A DNA stretch of 64,000 bases from Vesta saturnalis. Taxonomy: Eukaryota; Arthropoda; Insecta; Coleoptera; Lampyridae. How positions within the stretch are numbered: the first letter of the stretch is position 1; each line of letters starts with the position of its first letter. Positions 46,881 through 57,053 of this stretch are shown piece after piece. Position numbers and translations under genes: made by a program. The stretch spans positions 305,501 through 369,500 of the forward strand of contig JARFJB010001982.1 in NCBI GenBank assembly GCA_036346205.1, given 5' to 3'. The notes below the pieces were generated by a model. It saw only the letters and a program-made list of their open reading frames with translations. It did no database searches and was not told the DNA's origin.

Positions 46881-47754
46881 CGATTATGAAGATATTAGTG
46901 ATTAAGTAATTGAACATCGTGTAAATTATTTCTTTTCATCGGCTGGTCATTCTTATAGTTATTTAAGGAATTGCACCCAACTTGTTTCAGTGCAATTTGT
47001 TTTAATTAGTTGTACAGTGTGTTAAAATGATACCTATTTGTAGTTGTTATAAGTCGGAAATGTTAAATTTACTTTTTTTATAAATTAAATAATTAATAAA
47101 GAAATAAATAATTGCTCTATTTTATTTTTACATATTTCTAGCGCCATTCTCAGACCAAATCAAGTAGTGTGACCATCGGTGGTCACGGAACAACCAAAAT
47201 CAATCATGCCCACCGGTAGTCTCTGCAACCTCTCTGAAAATTAAGTTTTCATTTAGTACGTGGGCAGGTGGGTCTTAACATGTTACAACCGCACACGAAT
47301 ACTATCCACTGATACGTTTAGTCCCTTTGTTGTAACTGTATTTGTCATTCACATAACGATAATTTCAGATTAAACAAACAATTAAAAAACTTTTAACTGC
47401 TCAAGCTTTTTATTCCGTGGATACATTTTGTGAACACAATTAAGTAAGCTAAAATTAATTTAGCAGTCACTATTTTATATTTTATTCTGTAATTTTGACG
47501 TGTGTAAATGGATTAATCCCATAATCACACAAATAAACTAAGAAAGCAATTACGCTTATCCTAAAGGAATGGTAAAGAACCATAACCTAAAATAATATAA
47601 TCCATATGGCAACACTGTTGACATTTTATCATACTGGTGACGTGCAACGCTTTTTGCTTTGCCCGAACTTTAGCTCCTTATTAAAAGTACATTAGGTATT
47701 TTTCAATAATGTTTCTAGAAATTCTGTATTTCTGGCGGAAAAATGTAATTAATC
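46881..47754. other. Spacer inside the composite
   Basis: A small palindrome GTGACCATCGGTGGTCAC lies near 47168. No gene is recognised. The 19-bp direct repeat partner is at 47734-47752. Confidence 0.45.
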
Positions 47755-48800
47755 ATGGTTTTAAAAGAAATACTTGGGCAACGTGGTAACCCTCGTCTAG
47801 TATTAGAAAACTATACTTTTTATAAGTATAAAGAGTTGAAAAGTAGTGGTGAAACGTGTTGGAATTGTGTTAAACAGAAGTGTAAAGCCAAATTATACAC
47901 TTTAGGCGATTGTGGAAGTTATATTTTTTCGAATAAGTGCGGAAGCCATGACCATGACCCACTCACCGAAAAAGTATTGAATCGACAAACAGTTAACAAC
48001 GGTTTAAAACGAAAACAAGAAGAAGAAGTCTGTAGTGAAGAATCACAATCTAAACCTTTTTGGAGATGTCGACTAATGTTTTGGATACTCTCAGTATAAG
48101 AGACATCACTTACATAAGAAACAACATTGGCCGAATTGAACGAAGAAAATTTCCAAAGTTGCCACGTAACACCCAAGCAGTGCATGATTATGTAGAATCG
48201 ATGCAGTTCCACCTTAAGACGGTTTATAATGCGAATTTTTTAATCATTAATGACAAGATAAACATTATAGTGTTTTCCTGCAATGGTAACATGGAACTTA
48301 TGTGTAAATGTGACAAGTTTTACGTCGATGGTACATTTGATTATTGTACCAAGTGTTTTTCAAACCTGTGCCATTTTGTTTACTGAACAATAAACTGAAA
48401 CATACCTATCGGAAACTGTTCACGTCTATTAGTGAAAAATGTAGCATATTGGGATATTGATGGAAACCAAAACAATTTGTATGTGATTTTGAAGTTAGTA
48501 TTCATAACGCTATAACAGAAGTATTTCCTGAAACGCAAATAATTGGATGTCGTTTCCATATTTCTCAGGCTTGTTTTCAAAAAATGCAACAATTTGGATT
48601 AGTGGTGGAGTATAGAGACAAGACATCACCAATTGGCAAGTGCTACATCATTTATTTGGTCTACTTTTTCTTCCTCCAGAAGAAGTCGGAGATTGTTTTG
48701 TTTTCGATTTTATGGAATACGCCCTGTTGATGAACGAGTGACAAAATTCTCATACTATATCACTGCAACATATATATCAGAGGACATGTTTATGTACATA
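47755..48800 (+). pseudogene. FLYWCH zinc finger plus MULE-type transposase-like gene
   Basis: ATG at 47755: MVLKEILGQRGNPRLVLENY, FYKYKELKSSGETCWNCV, KCKAKLYT and GSHDHDP form a FLYWCH-type finger (Cys-Cys-His-His). After a frameshift near 48060, ERRKFPKLPRNTQAVHDYVE, FLIINDKINIIVFSCNGNME and LMCKCDKFYVDGTFDYCTKC carry the MULE-domain start (the VDGTF Asp). Next come WKPKQFVCDFEVSIHNAITE (second Asp) and VFPETQIIGCRFHISQACFQ (the GCRFH box). EEVGDCFVFDFMEYALL lies near 48680. Shifts and stops are present throughout. FLYWCH-MULE fusions occur in Mutator-like elements and in domesticated insect genes; the broken frame favours a dead element. No TIR was found. Confidence 0.8.
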
Positions 48801-49062
48801 CATGGAAACAAAACAAAAACGTTATCTTTTTTCATTCCTACTTATTTTTGCATTTTTTTTCGAAAATATCATAAATGTCATAGTTGTTTGTAAGTGACAC
48901 ACACATAGTATTATATTGTACGTTCGTTATTATTTTTTTCAATCCAAAGACATATTTTTTAAATATCTCTTACACAAGTTTTAAAGTTCTTGATTATTGT
49001 CCACTTGGTGAGTAGTTACGCACTCGTTTTGCATATTTCATTATTATCTCATATTAATGTCG

Positions 49063-49978
49063 ACATGATCTTCGTTATGGGATCTCCTGATCAAAATCGT
49101 TTGCTAACTCAGAGGATGTATACTCTAAAATACCCCGATAGAAGACAACCCTGGGTTAGAAGTTTAGAAAAACTTAAATAAAGGTTGATTAGAACAGGCA
49201 ATATGAATTATGAAAAATGTGAACGGACTAAGCGGGTTTTGTTGGGGTATATAGGGAACCTATGTACCCCGATATACTCTTAATAAAATTTTAAAGAGGT
49301 ATCATGACTACAGCATCTCATTCCGTCAAAAACGGTATGGGCCAGATGTGGAGATTAGGACATTTTGCCAATAAGGGTTGAACATGGAAACAATAACACC
49401 TAATTTTTTCCAAAATATATTATTCACCAGCGAGTCAACTTTCGCTCAGCGTGGTAGCCCAAACCGTCATAATCTTCACTATTATGCAACGAAAAGCCCA
49501 AAAATAGTAAGAATAGTTAATTTGCAGCGACAGTGGACTGTGAATGTTTGGGTTGGTATCATGGGCGATTTTATAGCTAAGCTACATTTCTATAGCAGAC
49601 ATTTGAATGGTGCTGAACACTTGTATTTTTGGCAAAATGATTTGCCCCAACTTATGCAAAACATTTCTGTTCCTTTCAGGCATGCCACTGCTTCTGCGCA
49701 CTTTGCGTTAAATGTCAGAGACTACTTAAATCGACAATTTGAAGGTAGATGGATAGGCCGTGGCGGTCCGTTTTCTTGGCCGCCTAGATCGCCACACAAC
49801 AACGTTTGATTTTTTTGTATGGGGTCACATACGAAACATTGTATACCAAACTGCTCCGACTATTGCAGAAGATGTGAGACAACGCATAATTCATGCGTTT
49901 AGAAATAGCGTAAACATTGAGGTGTTACGAGAAGTAACTAGGTCTTTTCTGGCAACACTGCAGTTGTGTTATGATTGA
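49063..49978 (+). pseudogene. Mariner-type transposase (DUF4817-like) of the composite
   Basis: N-terminal text at ~49063-49245 reads MIFVMGSPDQNRLLTQRMYT, LKYPDRRQPWVRSLEKLK, one stop, RLIRTGNMNYEKCERTKRVL. The second HTH is lost. The frame 49378-49809 reads LFTSESTFAQRGSPNRHNLH (first acidic position DE is SE here), VNVWVGIMGDFIAKLHF and LYFWQNDLPQLMQNI. The QQDGAPAH box is mutated to RHATASAHF, so Asp 2 is lost. It continues GRWIGRGGPFSWPPRSP. After a shift, 49810-49978 reads FDFFVWGHIRNIVYQTAPTI to the end. All lesions indicate an old inactive copy. Confidence 0.85.
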
Positions 49979-50593
49979 AATGGGGGACAGTTTGAAAATC
50001 TGTTATGAATACCTCATAAAAATAATTTTCTGCTGTTTAATGCATTTTTGGATTGTCAACATGTAGCCAGTTAACTTGCTCAAAATAAAAATTAAATGTT
50101 TTTTTAATTTTGCCGAATAATTCGGCTTACATAAACTGACCTTAAAATTTGATGATAAATCCGAAAACGGTATAAAAATTAGGGTATTCCATTTGAAATA
50201 AGTGTTGTAGAGGACTTTTTTTAAATTAAATACGTTAAAACGTAACTTATTATGTTTTCTGGGAGCCCAAAAATACCTATTCCGAAATTCGTAGAGGCCG
50301 CTGACAAAATTTTCATGTTTTTCCAAATAATTCGAAAACGGTAAATGTTTAAGATAAAACATATTACATAAATTAACATTAAAATTTGACGATAATTCTA
50401 AATATGGCAAAAAAATTGGACGGGGGGGGGGTTCTATTTAAAAAAACATGATTTGTTACCACCACATTTTTATGACGAACCCCGTATATTAGAAAATAAT
50501 TTTAAAATAAGCATCTCTTAAACACCGAAAACTTTGATAGGAAACATTTCCTTCTAAAACACATTTACTGAGATATCGCAGTTTGACAACCCT

Positions 50594-51285
50594 AATTTAA
50601 TTACTATTTGTACTTTAACAAAAATTGTCCAATAAAAATTTAGCTCCTTATTTATAGTCGTATAATAGAACTTGAACTATCATGTAAAAATCACAACGTA
50701 AATGTGATATTTTTGTTTCACTATGGGACATTATTTTAAACTACGTTTGTACTTAATTTCATTGGTAAATAAATTATCTAAGGCGAACAAAATTTACCGA
50801 TCAACACTTAAAATACGACACTTTGCAGCACTTTATTCCGAACTTCAAACTATATAACTACATAAAAAGTTGAAGTTCGATATTTCGTGGAATACTTTTT
50901 TTACAAATTTATAACGAAAGGGATTGTGGTTAAATTTAATAACTTAAGAATTTAATTTCTAAAGGCAAAGTAACCTCAAAAGTCATAAAAGTATTCCCAA
51001 AGCTATTCTATTTAAATTTTTTCTTACAATTTGCAAATCAGAATTTTGTTTAGTGAAATGTCTGATGTACTTGTGACAATACTCAATTAATTCACAAATT
51101 CTATCACTGACAATAGGTATTATGTAAAGTTCGTTATACATAAGTAAATTATCAATTTAGTACAAGGACATATGTAACACAATTAAAATAGAAAGAAATT
51201 TGATAAAAAATTTTTATTAGGAATAAACATGATTTGTTTCTTGGGTGGAAATTATGTTAGTATTTATTAAGTAAATTGTAGAAGA
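50594..51285. other. AT-rich non-coding stretch
   Basis: No gene or repeat is recognised. Confidence 0.5.
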
Positions 51286-51289
51286 ATAC

Positions 51290-51985
51290 ATTTCAAAATG
51301 CAAATCCTAAAAGCAATTAATATGAGTAATCCAACATAAAAAAGTAATCAGAATTTAATAAATTACACGTACTTGATTCTTGTGTTACGCTAGCACCCTC
51401 ACTTGGAAATTGTTAATTTGCCATATAAATTGTTGAGCCATAAATTTCAAAATTTAAATCCTAAAAGCAAATAATATTGAAAATAATTTAGCATAAAAAG
51501 TTAATCTGAAATTCATTGCTTACAGTACGTTACTATTGTGTTACGCAAGCACCCCGAGTTGGAAATTATCTACTTACACTATCAATTGTTGAGCAATAAA
51601 TTTCAAAATGCAAATCCTAAAATCAAATAATATTAGAAGTAAATTACTTCTAATATTATACTTTTTACTTTTACTTTCATTTTTTATTTTTTTACGTTCA
51701 TGCTTAATTACTTCAAGTAATTAAGTATGAAAAATGAAAAAGTAGTACTTGACTACACGTACTTCAGTCTTGTGTTACCTCCCACTTGGAAATTGTTTAT
51801 TTGGTATATAAATTGTTGAGCAATAAATTCAAATCCTGAAAGCAATTAACATGGCAACTAATTAAGTATAAAATTTAATCAGAAATTCATTGATTACAAA
51901 TACTTCACTCTGGTGTTATTTCTAAGAGGGGGTGCTAACGCGTACTTCACTCTTATGTTACGCTAGCACCCCACTTGAAATTATT
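51290..51985. repeat. Tandem repeat, ~155-160-bp unit, about four copies
   Basis: The word TTTCAAAATGCAAATCCTAA recurs near 51291, 51447, 51600 and (changed) 51825. Each unit also has ACTTNANTCTTGTGTTACGC, AGCACCCCACTTGGAAATT and AAATTGTTGAGCAATAAAT. The third unit is interrupted by an AT-rich imperfect inverted segment at about 51640-51730. The word GCTAGCACCCCACTTG also occurs in the inverted arms at 39.5 kb. Confidence 0.8.

Positions 51986-51988
<3 letters not shown>

Positions 51989-52059
<71 letters not shown>
51989..52059. repeat. (TA)n microsatellite
   Basis: About 71 bp of TA between the tandem repeat and a mariner-type end. Confidence 0.97.
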
Positions 52060-52067
<8 letters not shown>

Positions 52068-52071
52068 ATAT

Positions 52072-53072
52072 GCAGGGTGTCCCGTAAAGAATGGGCCATA
52101 GTTAAGAGGTTTCCTTGGTTTAAAAGAACCCCATTTAGGCCAATTCTGCTTCCTTAAAAAGTTATGACCTTTCAAAGATGCATTGTTTATTTCACTTTTT
52201 TTCGATAGCTGTCTCATTTTTCGAGATATCTTGTCCAAACTTGGTACAGGGGTGTTTTCGGATAGTCAAACATGAATATCTATTTACTTTCAACGTAAAG
52301 GATAGAGGGCACCACCAGCACCTTACTCATGTTGCTGGTTTCAGCTGTATTTTTTTGTGGATAAAGATTTTGAAAGACTTGTTAACACTTCTGAAAGGTC
52401 ATTTTATTTTCTTTAAAAAAGGTACTCTTATTGTAGATCGCTAAATGGTTCGGATTTAGAGGAAAATGCACTTAAAGGTAACTCTGCAGAATGTACATCT
52501 TTTATTTGCATAAAATTTAATGCCAATTTAATCTAGTAGGTATCCATCACTAAATTGTAATTCTGATTTGACTTGTCATAAAATATCTTTGGTGTGTTTT
52601 TTACGTTATTTTGTTTGTTGTTAGTCGTTTTGGGTATTTCATTGTTTAAGTACTAGGTTTCCGTTTTAAGAATGCCGCGACATAATTTGTTCTCAAATAG
52701 TGAAATGAGTGATATGGGGACAACTTACTTACGTTCAACACAATTTCAATGAACGTGCTGCGGCCAGAAGTTACGGAAATATTTTTCCAAATTTAGACAA
52801 CCAGGCGGAACATTATTTTCAAGATTTGGATAAACAGGTAGCTTTAGTCTTCGCCAGCATTATGGACGACCTATAGTGCGTACCGTCATACAAGAAGAAG
52901 AGGTCTTAGATCTAGTTGAAATTGATGCGTCCATTAGCATCCATTACCGAGCATTTTTGTTAAATTCTAAAATGTTTCTTCTGGCGCGACGGCGAAAATG
53001 CAACTCGTTACAAACGCTTACGACGTAATCAGATCGTTTATGTTGAGCAGTGTCTTCAAAATTGTATATAAG
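52072..53072 (+). mobile_element. Mariner-type element, 3'-truncated
   Basis: Begins GCAGGGTGTCCCGTAAAGAA, a typical end for DUF4817-type mariners in insects, next to a (TA)n array. After a ~600-bp leader, ATG 52672 opens MPRHNLFSNSEMSDM, then in another frame NFNERAAARSYGNIFPN (HTH), PGGTLFSRFG and IVRTVIQEEEVLDLVEIDAS-like text. It then decays near 53040. The whole catalytic domain is missing, and a perfect-type hairpin follows at 53106. Confidence 0.75.
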
Positions 53073-53105
53073 TATGTTTTTAAGTAAGTCCCTTACACAG
53101 TAAAC

Positions 53106-53180
53106 AAAGGAAAATATTCACACATTGGCGTATTGGCATGGAGGGCATGCCAATACGCCAACGTGTGAATATTTTCCTTT
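53106..53180. repeat. Near-perfect 35-bp hairpin
   Basis: Left arm 53106-53140 (AAAGGAAAATATTCACACAT...) and right arm 53146-53180 (...GTGTGAATATTTTCCTTT) pair at 34 of 35 positions around a 5-base loop GAGGG. Weaker pairing extends outward to about 53084 and 53205. It could be a recent inverted duplication, a miRNA-like precursor or a short fold-back element. Function is not shown. Confidence 0.9.
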
Positions 53181-53205
53181 ATCATTAACTGTATTACTTA
53201 AAATA

Positions 53206-54394
53206 GTTTGATGGACGAGTTTGAGCCGAAGCAATCACCCCTTATTTCGTTATTAAATCTTTTTTTTTTTTTTTTGTATTCTGTGTTGGGTCTTTTTTAA
53301 GTCAATTCTTTTCAATCCCAATTTTCTCTGAATTTCACACTACAAAGGAACAAGGGGAAAGAGGCACAATTTCTACATTCGAATTAGGATAAAGTCTGTT
53401 TGTTACATTGGTTCTTTTCCTTAATACTCGCGGAATAACGTTGGGTGTGACAATCAATACCACCTCACTAATTTTTATATTTTACATATAGTTTACTGAT
53501 ACCTGCGTATACCTTTTCTCTTCTTTGTAGATTTTCTTCGAAGTCGATCTAGATCCCAGTTAATCTTTTATGTTACTAGTTCATCAATAAATGAATTACA
53601 AAATCGACCCGGAATGCGTGGGATCGTCTTCGAAATATCATATTCCGTCATATAATATACATTTATAATCTTCCAAGGCGTCAAACAATTTTCCAACACT
53701 TTCGTTGAAAACGGAGACCTCCAGTCTTGTAATACCTTATTGTTGGGCCAAAGTAAACTCAAACGTTGTGTGTAGACGTTCCCCTTGCCATACAAGAAGG
53801 TATAAATATTGGTTTCCAAGATGTTTATTTACAACTGGGTTGTAAATTGGCGTACATACTTATTAAGTATATATTTTCGCCCACACAATTGAATTTATTC
53901 AAGTTAAACAGTTCCAACTATTGTATCGTTATCCACAATCATGTTGCATTCTTATCGATACTCCCCTTATGGACAGAAGTTTTAGCTTAAAGTAAATAAG
54001 TACAAATTTCTTCTTTTCTAAAGGTATCCGAGTTATGTACAGATAAAAATTATTCATTTTTACTCTTACTAACAAATTCAACAATTCCCACTATGAAAGT
54101 TTAGTATAACACAGCAAACTGTATTTCTAAAATGTAGTTAAGATTGGTTCATTGGGAAGATAATAGCACAAAAAATTATTCAGATTGAGTTAATAGACAA
54201 TCAACATAAGAGAAGTTAATTATACTGTATCTGCATGTAGTTTTAATTTCTTATCTGTAAATTATGTAGAAATACCAGAAACCAGAGAGAACAAGGATAA
54301 TATAAATGTTCCACAAGAATGTTAGATTAAGTATGGGAATTTTTTTTCCTAGTAGTCTATGTCTCAAAATATAAAAAATCAGGGAAAAGACATT
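53206..54394. other. Non-coding stretch
   Basis: The minus frame 53568-53819 (83 codons) has no recognisable family. A poly-T run lies near 53260-53276. Nothing else is recognised. Confidence 0.45.
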
Positions 54395-54500
54395 ATTAGT
54401 TGCGTTTATCGGCGTATTTGCACAGTTTTTATTTATTGTAGCGGACTCTGCTTACATCGTCAGATTTAGTCCTGAGAAAAATTCATTTGCACTCGAGTTC
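54395..54500 (-). mobile_element. Penelope-like 3'-end fragment, inverted
   Basis: On the minus strand it reads CTCGAGTGCAAATGAA, TTCTCAGGACTAAATCTGAC, GTAAGCAGAGTCCGC and AACTGTGCAAATACGCCGAT. This parallels 57786-57900 of the main element (CTCAAGTGCGAAAA, TTCTCAGGACTAAGCCTGAT, AAAGCAGAGTCCGC, AACTGTGGAAATAGGCCGAT). Confidence 0.8.
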
Positions 54501-54556
54501 TAACAAACTTTCAAATCGTGAATGCACCCCGCATCTGACTTGTTTCTCAGTTACGG

Positions 54557-54710
54557 CCTGATTTGTTGCTAGGCTAGGTCAGTGAACCTCACCTCCGTCT
54601 CGGTTGTCAGCTAATGCCTGCTTTATTTCTCGGCTAGATGAATGAACCATACTTCTGGTTTATTGCTCGAATAAGACATGGTTTGTTTCTAGGCTAAGTC
54701 AACGAATTCA
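54557..54710. repeat. Short tandem repeat, ~60-bp unit, three divergent copies
   Basis: Related words TTTGTTGCTAGGCTAGGTCA, TTTATTTCTCGGCTAGATGA and TTTGTTTCTAGGCTAAGTCA start near 54561, 54623 and 54681, each followed by a GAA-rich word. Confidence 0.6.
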
Positions 54711-55251
54711 CTTTGTTTCCAAAAATATGATCTTGACTTAGGGAAATTTTTCTCTCTTAGACTTATGGTAATTTGCTACCTATCTGTCTCTTTCATTCCC
54801 ATGTTAATTCCCTTTGTGATTTAGATGTTGGGTAGCCATACTATTTATTTTCACATCAAAACGATTTAAGCACTAACAAATTTTGATAGTTTTGGTGCTT
54901 TTGTAACGGTGCTTTTGTAAGGAATGATATTTTCCCAGTTTTATACCAATAATACCAGTAATACGCATTAAACTATTACTTTAGATTTCTATTCTAACTT
55001 GGATTCTATATATGACATCGCACCATGGTGTCATCAGTTACTTTCCAATTAACTCTAACTTTGGTAACAATCTTCCCTTCCCATTAATTAACATTTCTAA
55101 AACAATATTTTGATATCATAATAGTATGAACTGGGCTCTTATTTAAAGGTAGCGCCACCAATCGCATGTGGCTATATGTTTTGATTTTTTCGCGAATAAA
55201 TTGTGACAATTACATGTGTCTGTATCTCGAGTCAAATATGTCAAAATTTAG
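54711..55251. other. Non-coding stretch upstream of the Penelope element
   Basis: No gene or repeat is recognised. Confidence 0.45.
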
Positions 55252-55367
55252 ATAGGCCGATCAACTCCACTAATAGGAAACCACAGTTACAAAACACTTA
55301 TAATACAGAATGAGTAACTCGGTACGACCCCGAAGCCAAACAACTTTTCAGAAAGCTTGAAACATCA

Positions 55368-56683
55368 ATGAACAAGCTAGCACTAGAGGAGAACCATCTA
55401 ATCTTCTTCTGCAAAACCCGTGGTAACAATGCAATACCCACCGGGCTAAACATCAAAACTCCGATACGCAGCCGAAAAATATCAATAATCGCAAAGAGAG
55501 CTAGCGAAGCGTTAGTCAAAGAGCGAATCAGACATCACCGTTTCAGAAAGTACCGGCTCGAACACCAATCCAACGAGATTAGAGAAACCATTCGAAATCG
55601 AGTGAAGGAACAAGACTTTGATAGGATAAATACGGCTACCAGAAGTAAATATTCGAAGACCAAGGCAATGCACAAGGAAATTCAGCAGAGGAAACTCGAA
55701 AAGCTAATGAAGGAAAAGAAAGAACCAACCAACATCAATCGAAAAAACACTGTCATAAACATCTCCAAACGAAAGTTGAACGAAAACAAAATGCAGGTTC
55801 TGGACAAAGGCTTAAACTATGCGATAACACCGAGGTATATTCTGAAAGTAGATTTAATAACCGCAGTCGAAGAAACAGCTATGAAGTTAGATCCTGAAGA
55901 AACCGAAGAATACAGAAGTAAGGTTAGATCAGTCCTAGATTCATCTAGGCGAACTAAACCTAACCTTTCTAACCTGGAAAGGAGAGCGGTCATTTCACTT
56001 AAGAATGACCCATCGATCAAAATTCTCCCGGCAGACAAAGGAAACGCGACTGTGGTAATGGATATGGATACATACAGCAGGAAGATCCAAGAACTACTAG
56101 ACGGGGGCGAGTACAAACAAATACCAAAAGACCCCACACCATCAATCGAAAGACCGATATACCTGACGCTGACCAAACATAAGGGGGAGTTCCCCGACTA
56201 CCAGAGAACTAGACTTACCCCACACTATAGCAAACCTCCGCATCTATACGGCCTACCAAAGATTCATAAGTGGGAAATTCCTCTGAGAGAAATTGTAAGC
56301 TCGAGAAATTCACCTTGCCACCCATTAGCACACAATCTGCTAGGTATCATCACACCCTTATCGGGAAAAACCGTGTCTATGGTCAAGAATACGCAGCACT
56401 TCGTGGAAACCATCAGAAACTTCCAACCAAACCACGAAGAAATACTGGTAAGCTTCGACATTGTGAGTCTATTCACAAATGTGCCTACCGATAAGGCACT
56501 AACTATCATAAGAGACAAGCTGGAAAAGGATGAGACGTTAGACGAACGCACGCAACTCTCGGTAAACACAATAATGGAACTTCTGACAATATGCATTAGA
56601 ACTACATATTTCCAGGTAGAAGACAAATTCTACCAACAAGAGTTTGGGATGCCGGTGGGTTCCCCACTATCACCTATAGTGAG

Positions 56684-56732
<49 letters not shown>

Positions 56733-57053
56733 AGACTTTGAAGAACAAGCGATATCCGAATTCACAGAGAAACCAAGGATGTGGCTTAGATACGTGGACG
56801 ATACTTTCGTAGTTTGGCAACACGGCAAGCATAAGCTAGATGAATTCCTAGATCATCTAAATAGCCGCGCACCCTCCATAAAATTCACAATGGAATTGGA
56901 GTCGCAACAAAAACTGCCATTCCTGGATGTACTTGTACACAGGAATGACAACACTTTCACGACAAGTGTATACAGGAAACCTACCCACACGGGGAGGTAC
57001 CTACACAACAACTCCAATCACCACAAAAACGTGAAGTTAGGTATGCTTGTGCG
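55368..57053 (+). pseudogene. Penelope-like reverse transcriptase
   Basis: ATG 55368, though the frame is open slightly upstream from a TGA near 55310 (RYDPEAKQLFRKLET). The N-terminal part is basic and helical (residues 1-190). RT blocks follow: ILPADKGNATVVMD (~residue 222), LYGLPKIHK (~297), VSFDIVSLFTNVPTDKAL (Asp 364, motif A) and FGMPVGSPLSPIVSNIY (~424-440, motif B). There the codons for Asn-Ile-Tyr-Ile have expanded into a (TA)n array at 56687-56729, shifting the frame. It resumes EDFEEQAI and MWLRYVDDTFVVW (YVDD, motif C, at 56791), then LPFLDVLVHR and YRKPTHTGRYLHNNSNHH. A second shift near 57040 leads into the endonuclease. PLE RTs are telomerase-related and prime on nicked DNA. 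Confidence 0.93.
56687..56729. repeat. (TA)n expansion inside the Penelope RT
   Basis: 43 bp of TA seeded in the codons AAT ATA TAT AT(C) of the conserved NIY-I-E position. The downstream frame is displaced relative to the upstream one. Confidence 0.95.

Larger units (their letters stand above)
44900..50593 (+). mobile_element. Composite mariner element with nested insertions (5.7 kb)
   Basis: Left TA|CAGGGTTGCTCAATGCG and right CGCAGTTTGACAACCCTA are inverted ends. The pairing continues inward: AGGAGGAAATGTTTCTTATC versus its complement near 50540, GTGTTTAAGAGGTGCCTG versus 50520, CATGATTTGTTACCACCAC near 50445, and TTCGGCAAAATTAAAA near 45165 versus 50103-50120. The right arm carries an internal duplication of the CCGAATAATTCG block. 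The element's transposase lies at 49063-49978. The left part is occupied by an IS630-like gene (45691-46880) and a FLYWCH/MULE gene (47755-48800), so the element grew by insertion. Confidence 0.8.

Noticed and set aside
47919..48212. 97-codon minus-strand frame
   Set aside because: Shadow of the FLYWCH/MULE gene on the plus strand.
51290..51985. CRISPR-like array
   Set aside because: The repeats are ~155 bp, adjacent and divergent, in a eukaryotic context; it is a minisatellite or satellite.
53568..53819. 83-codon minus-strand frame as a gene
   Set aside because: No recognisable domain, no splice context and no start-site support; likely chance.
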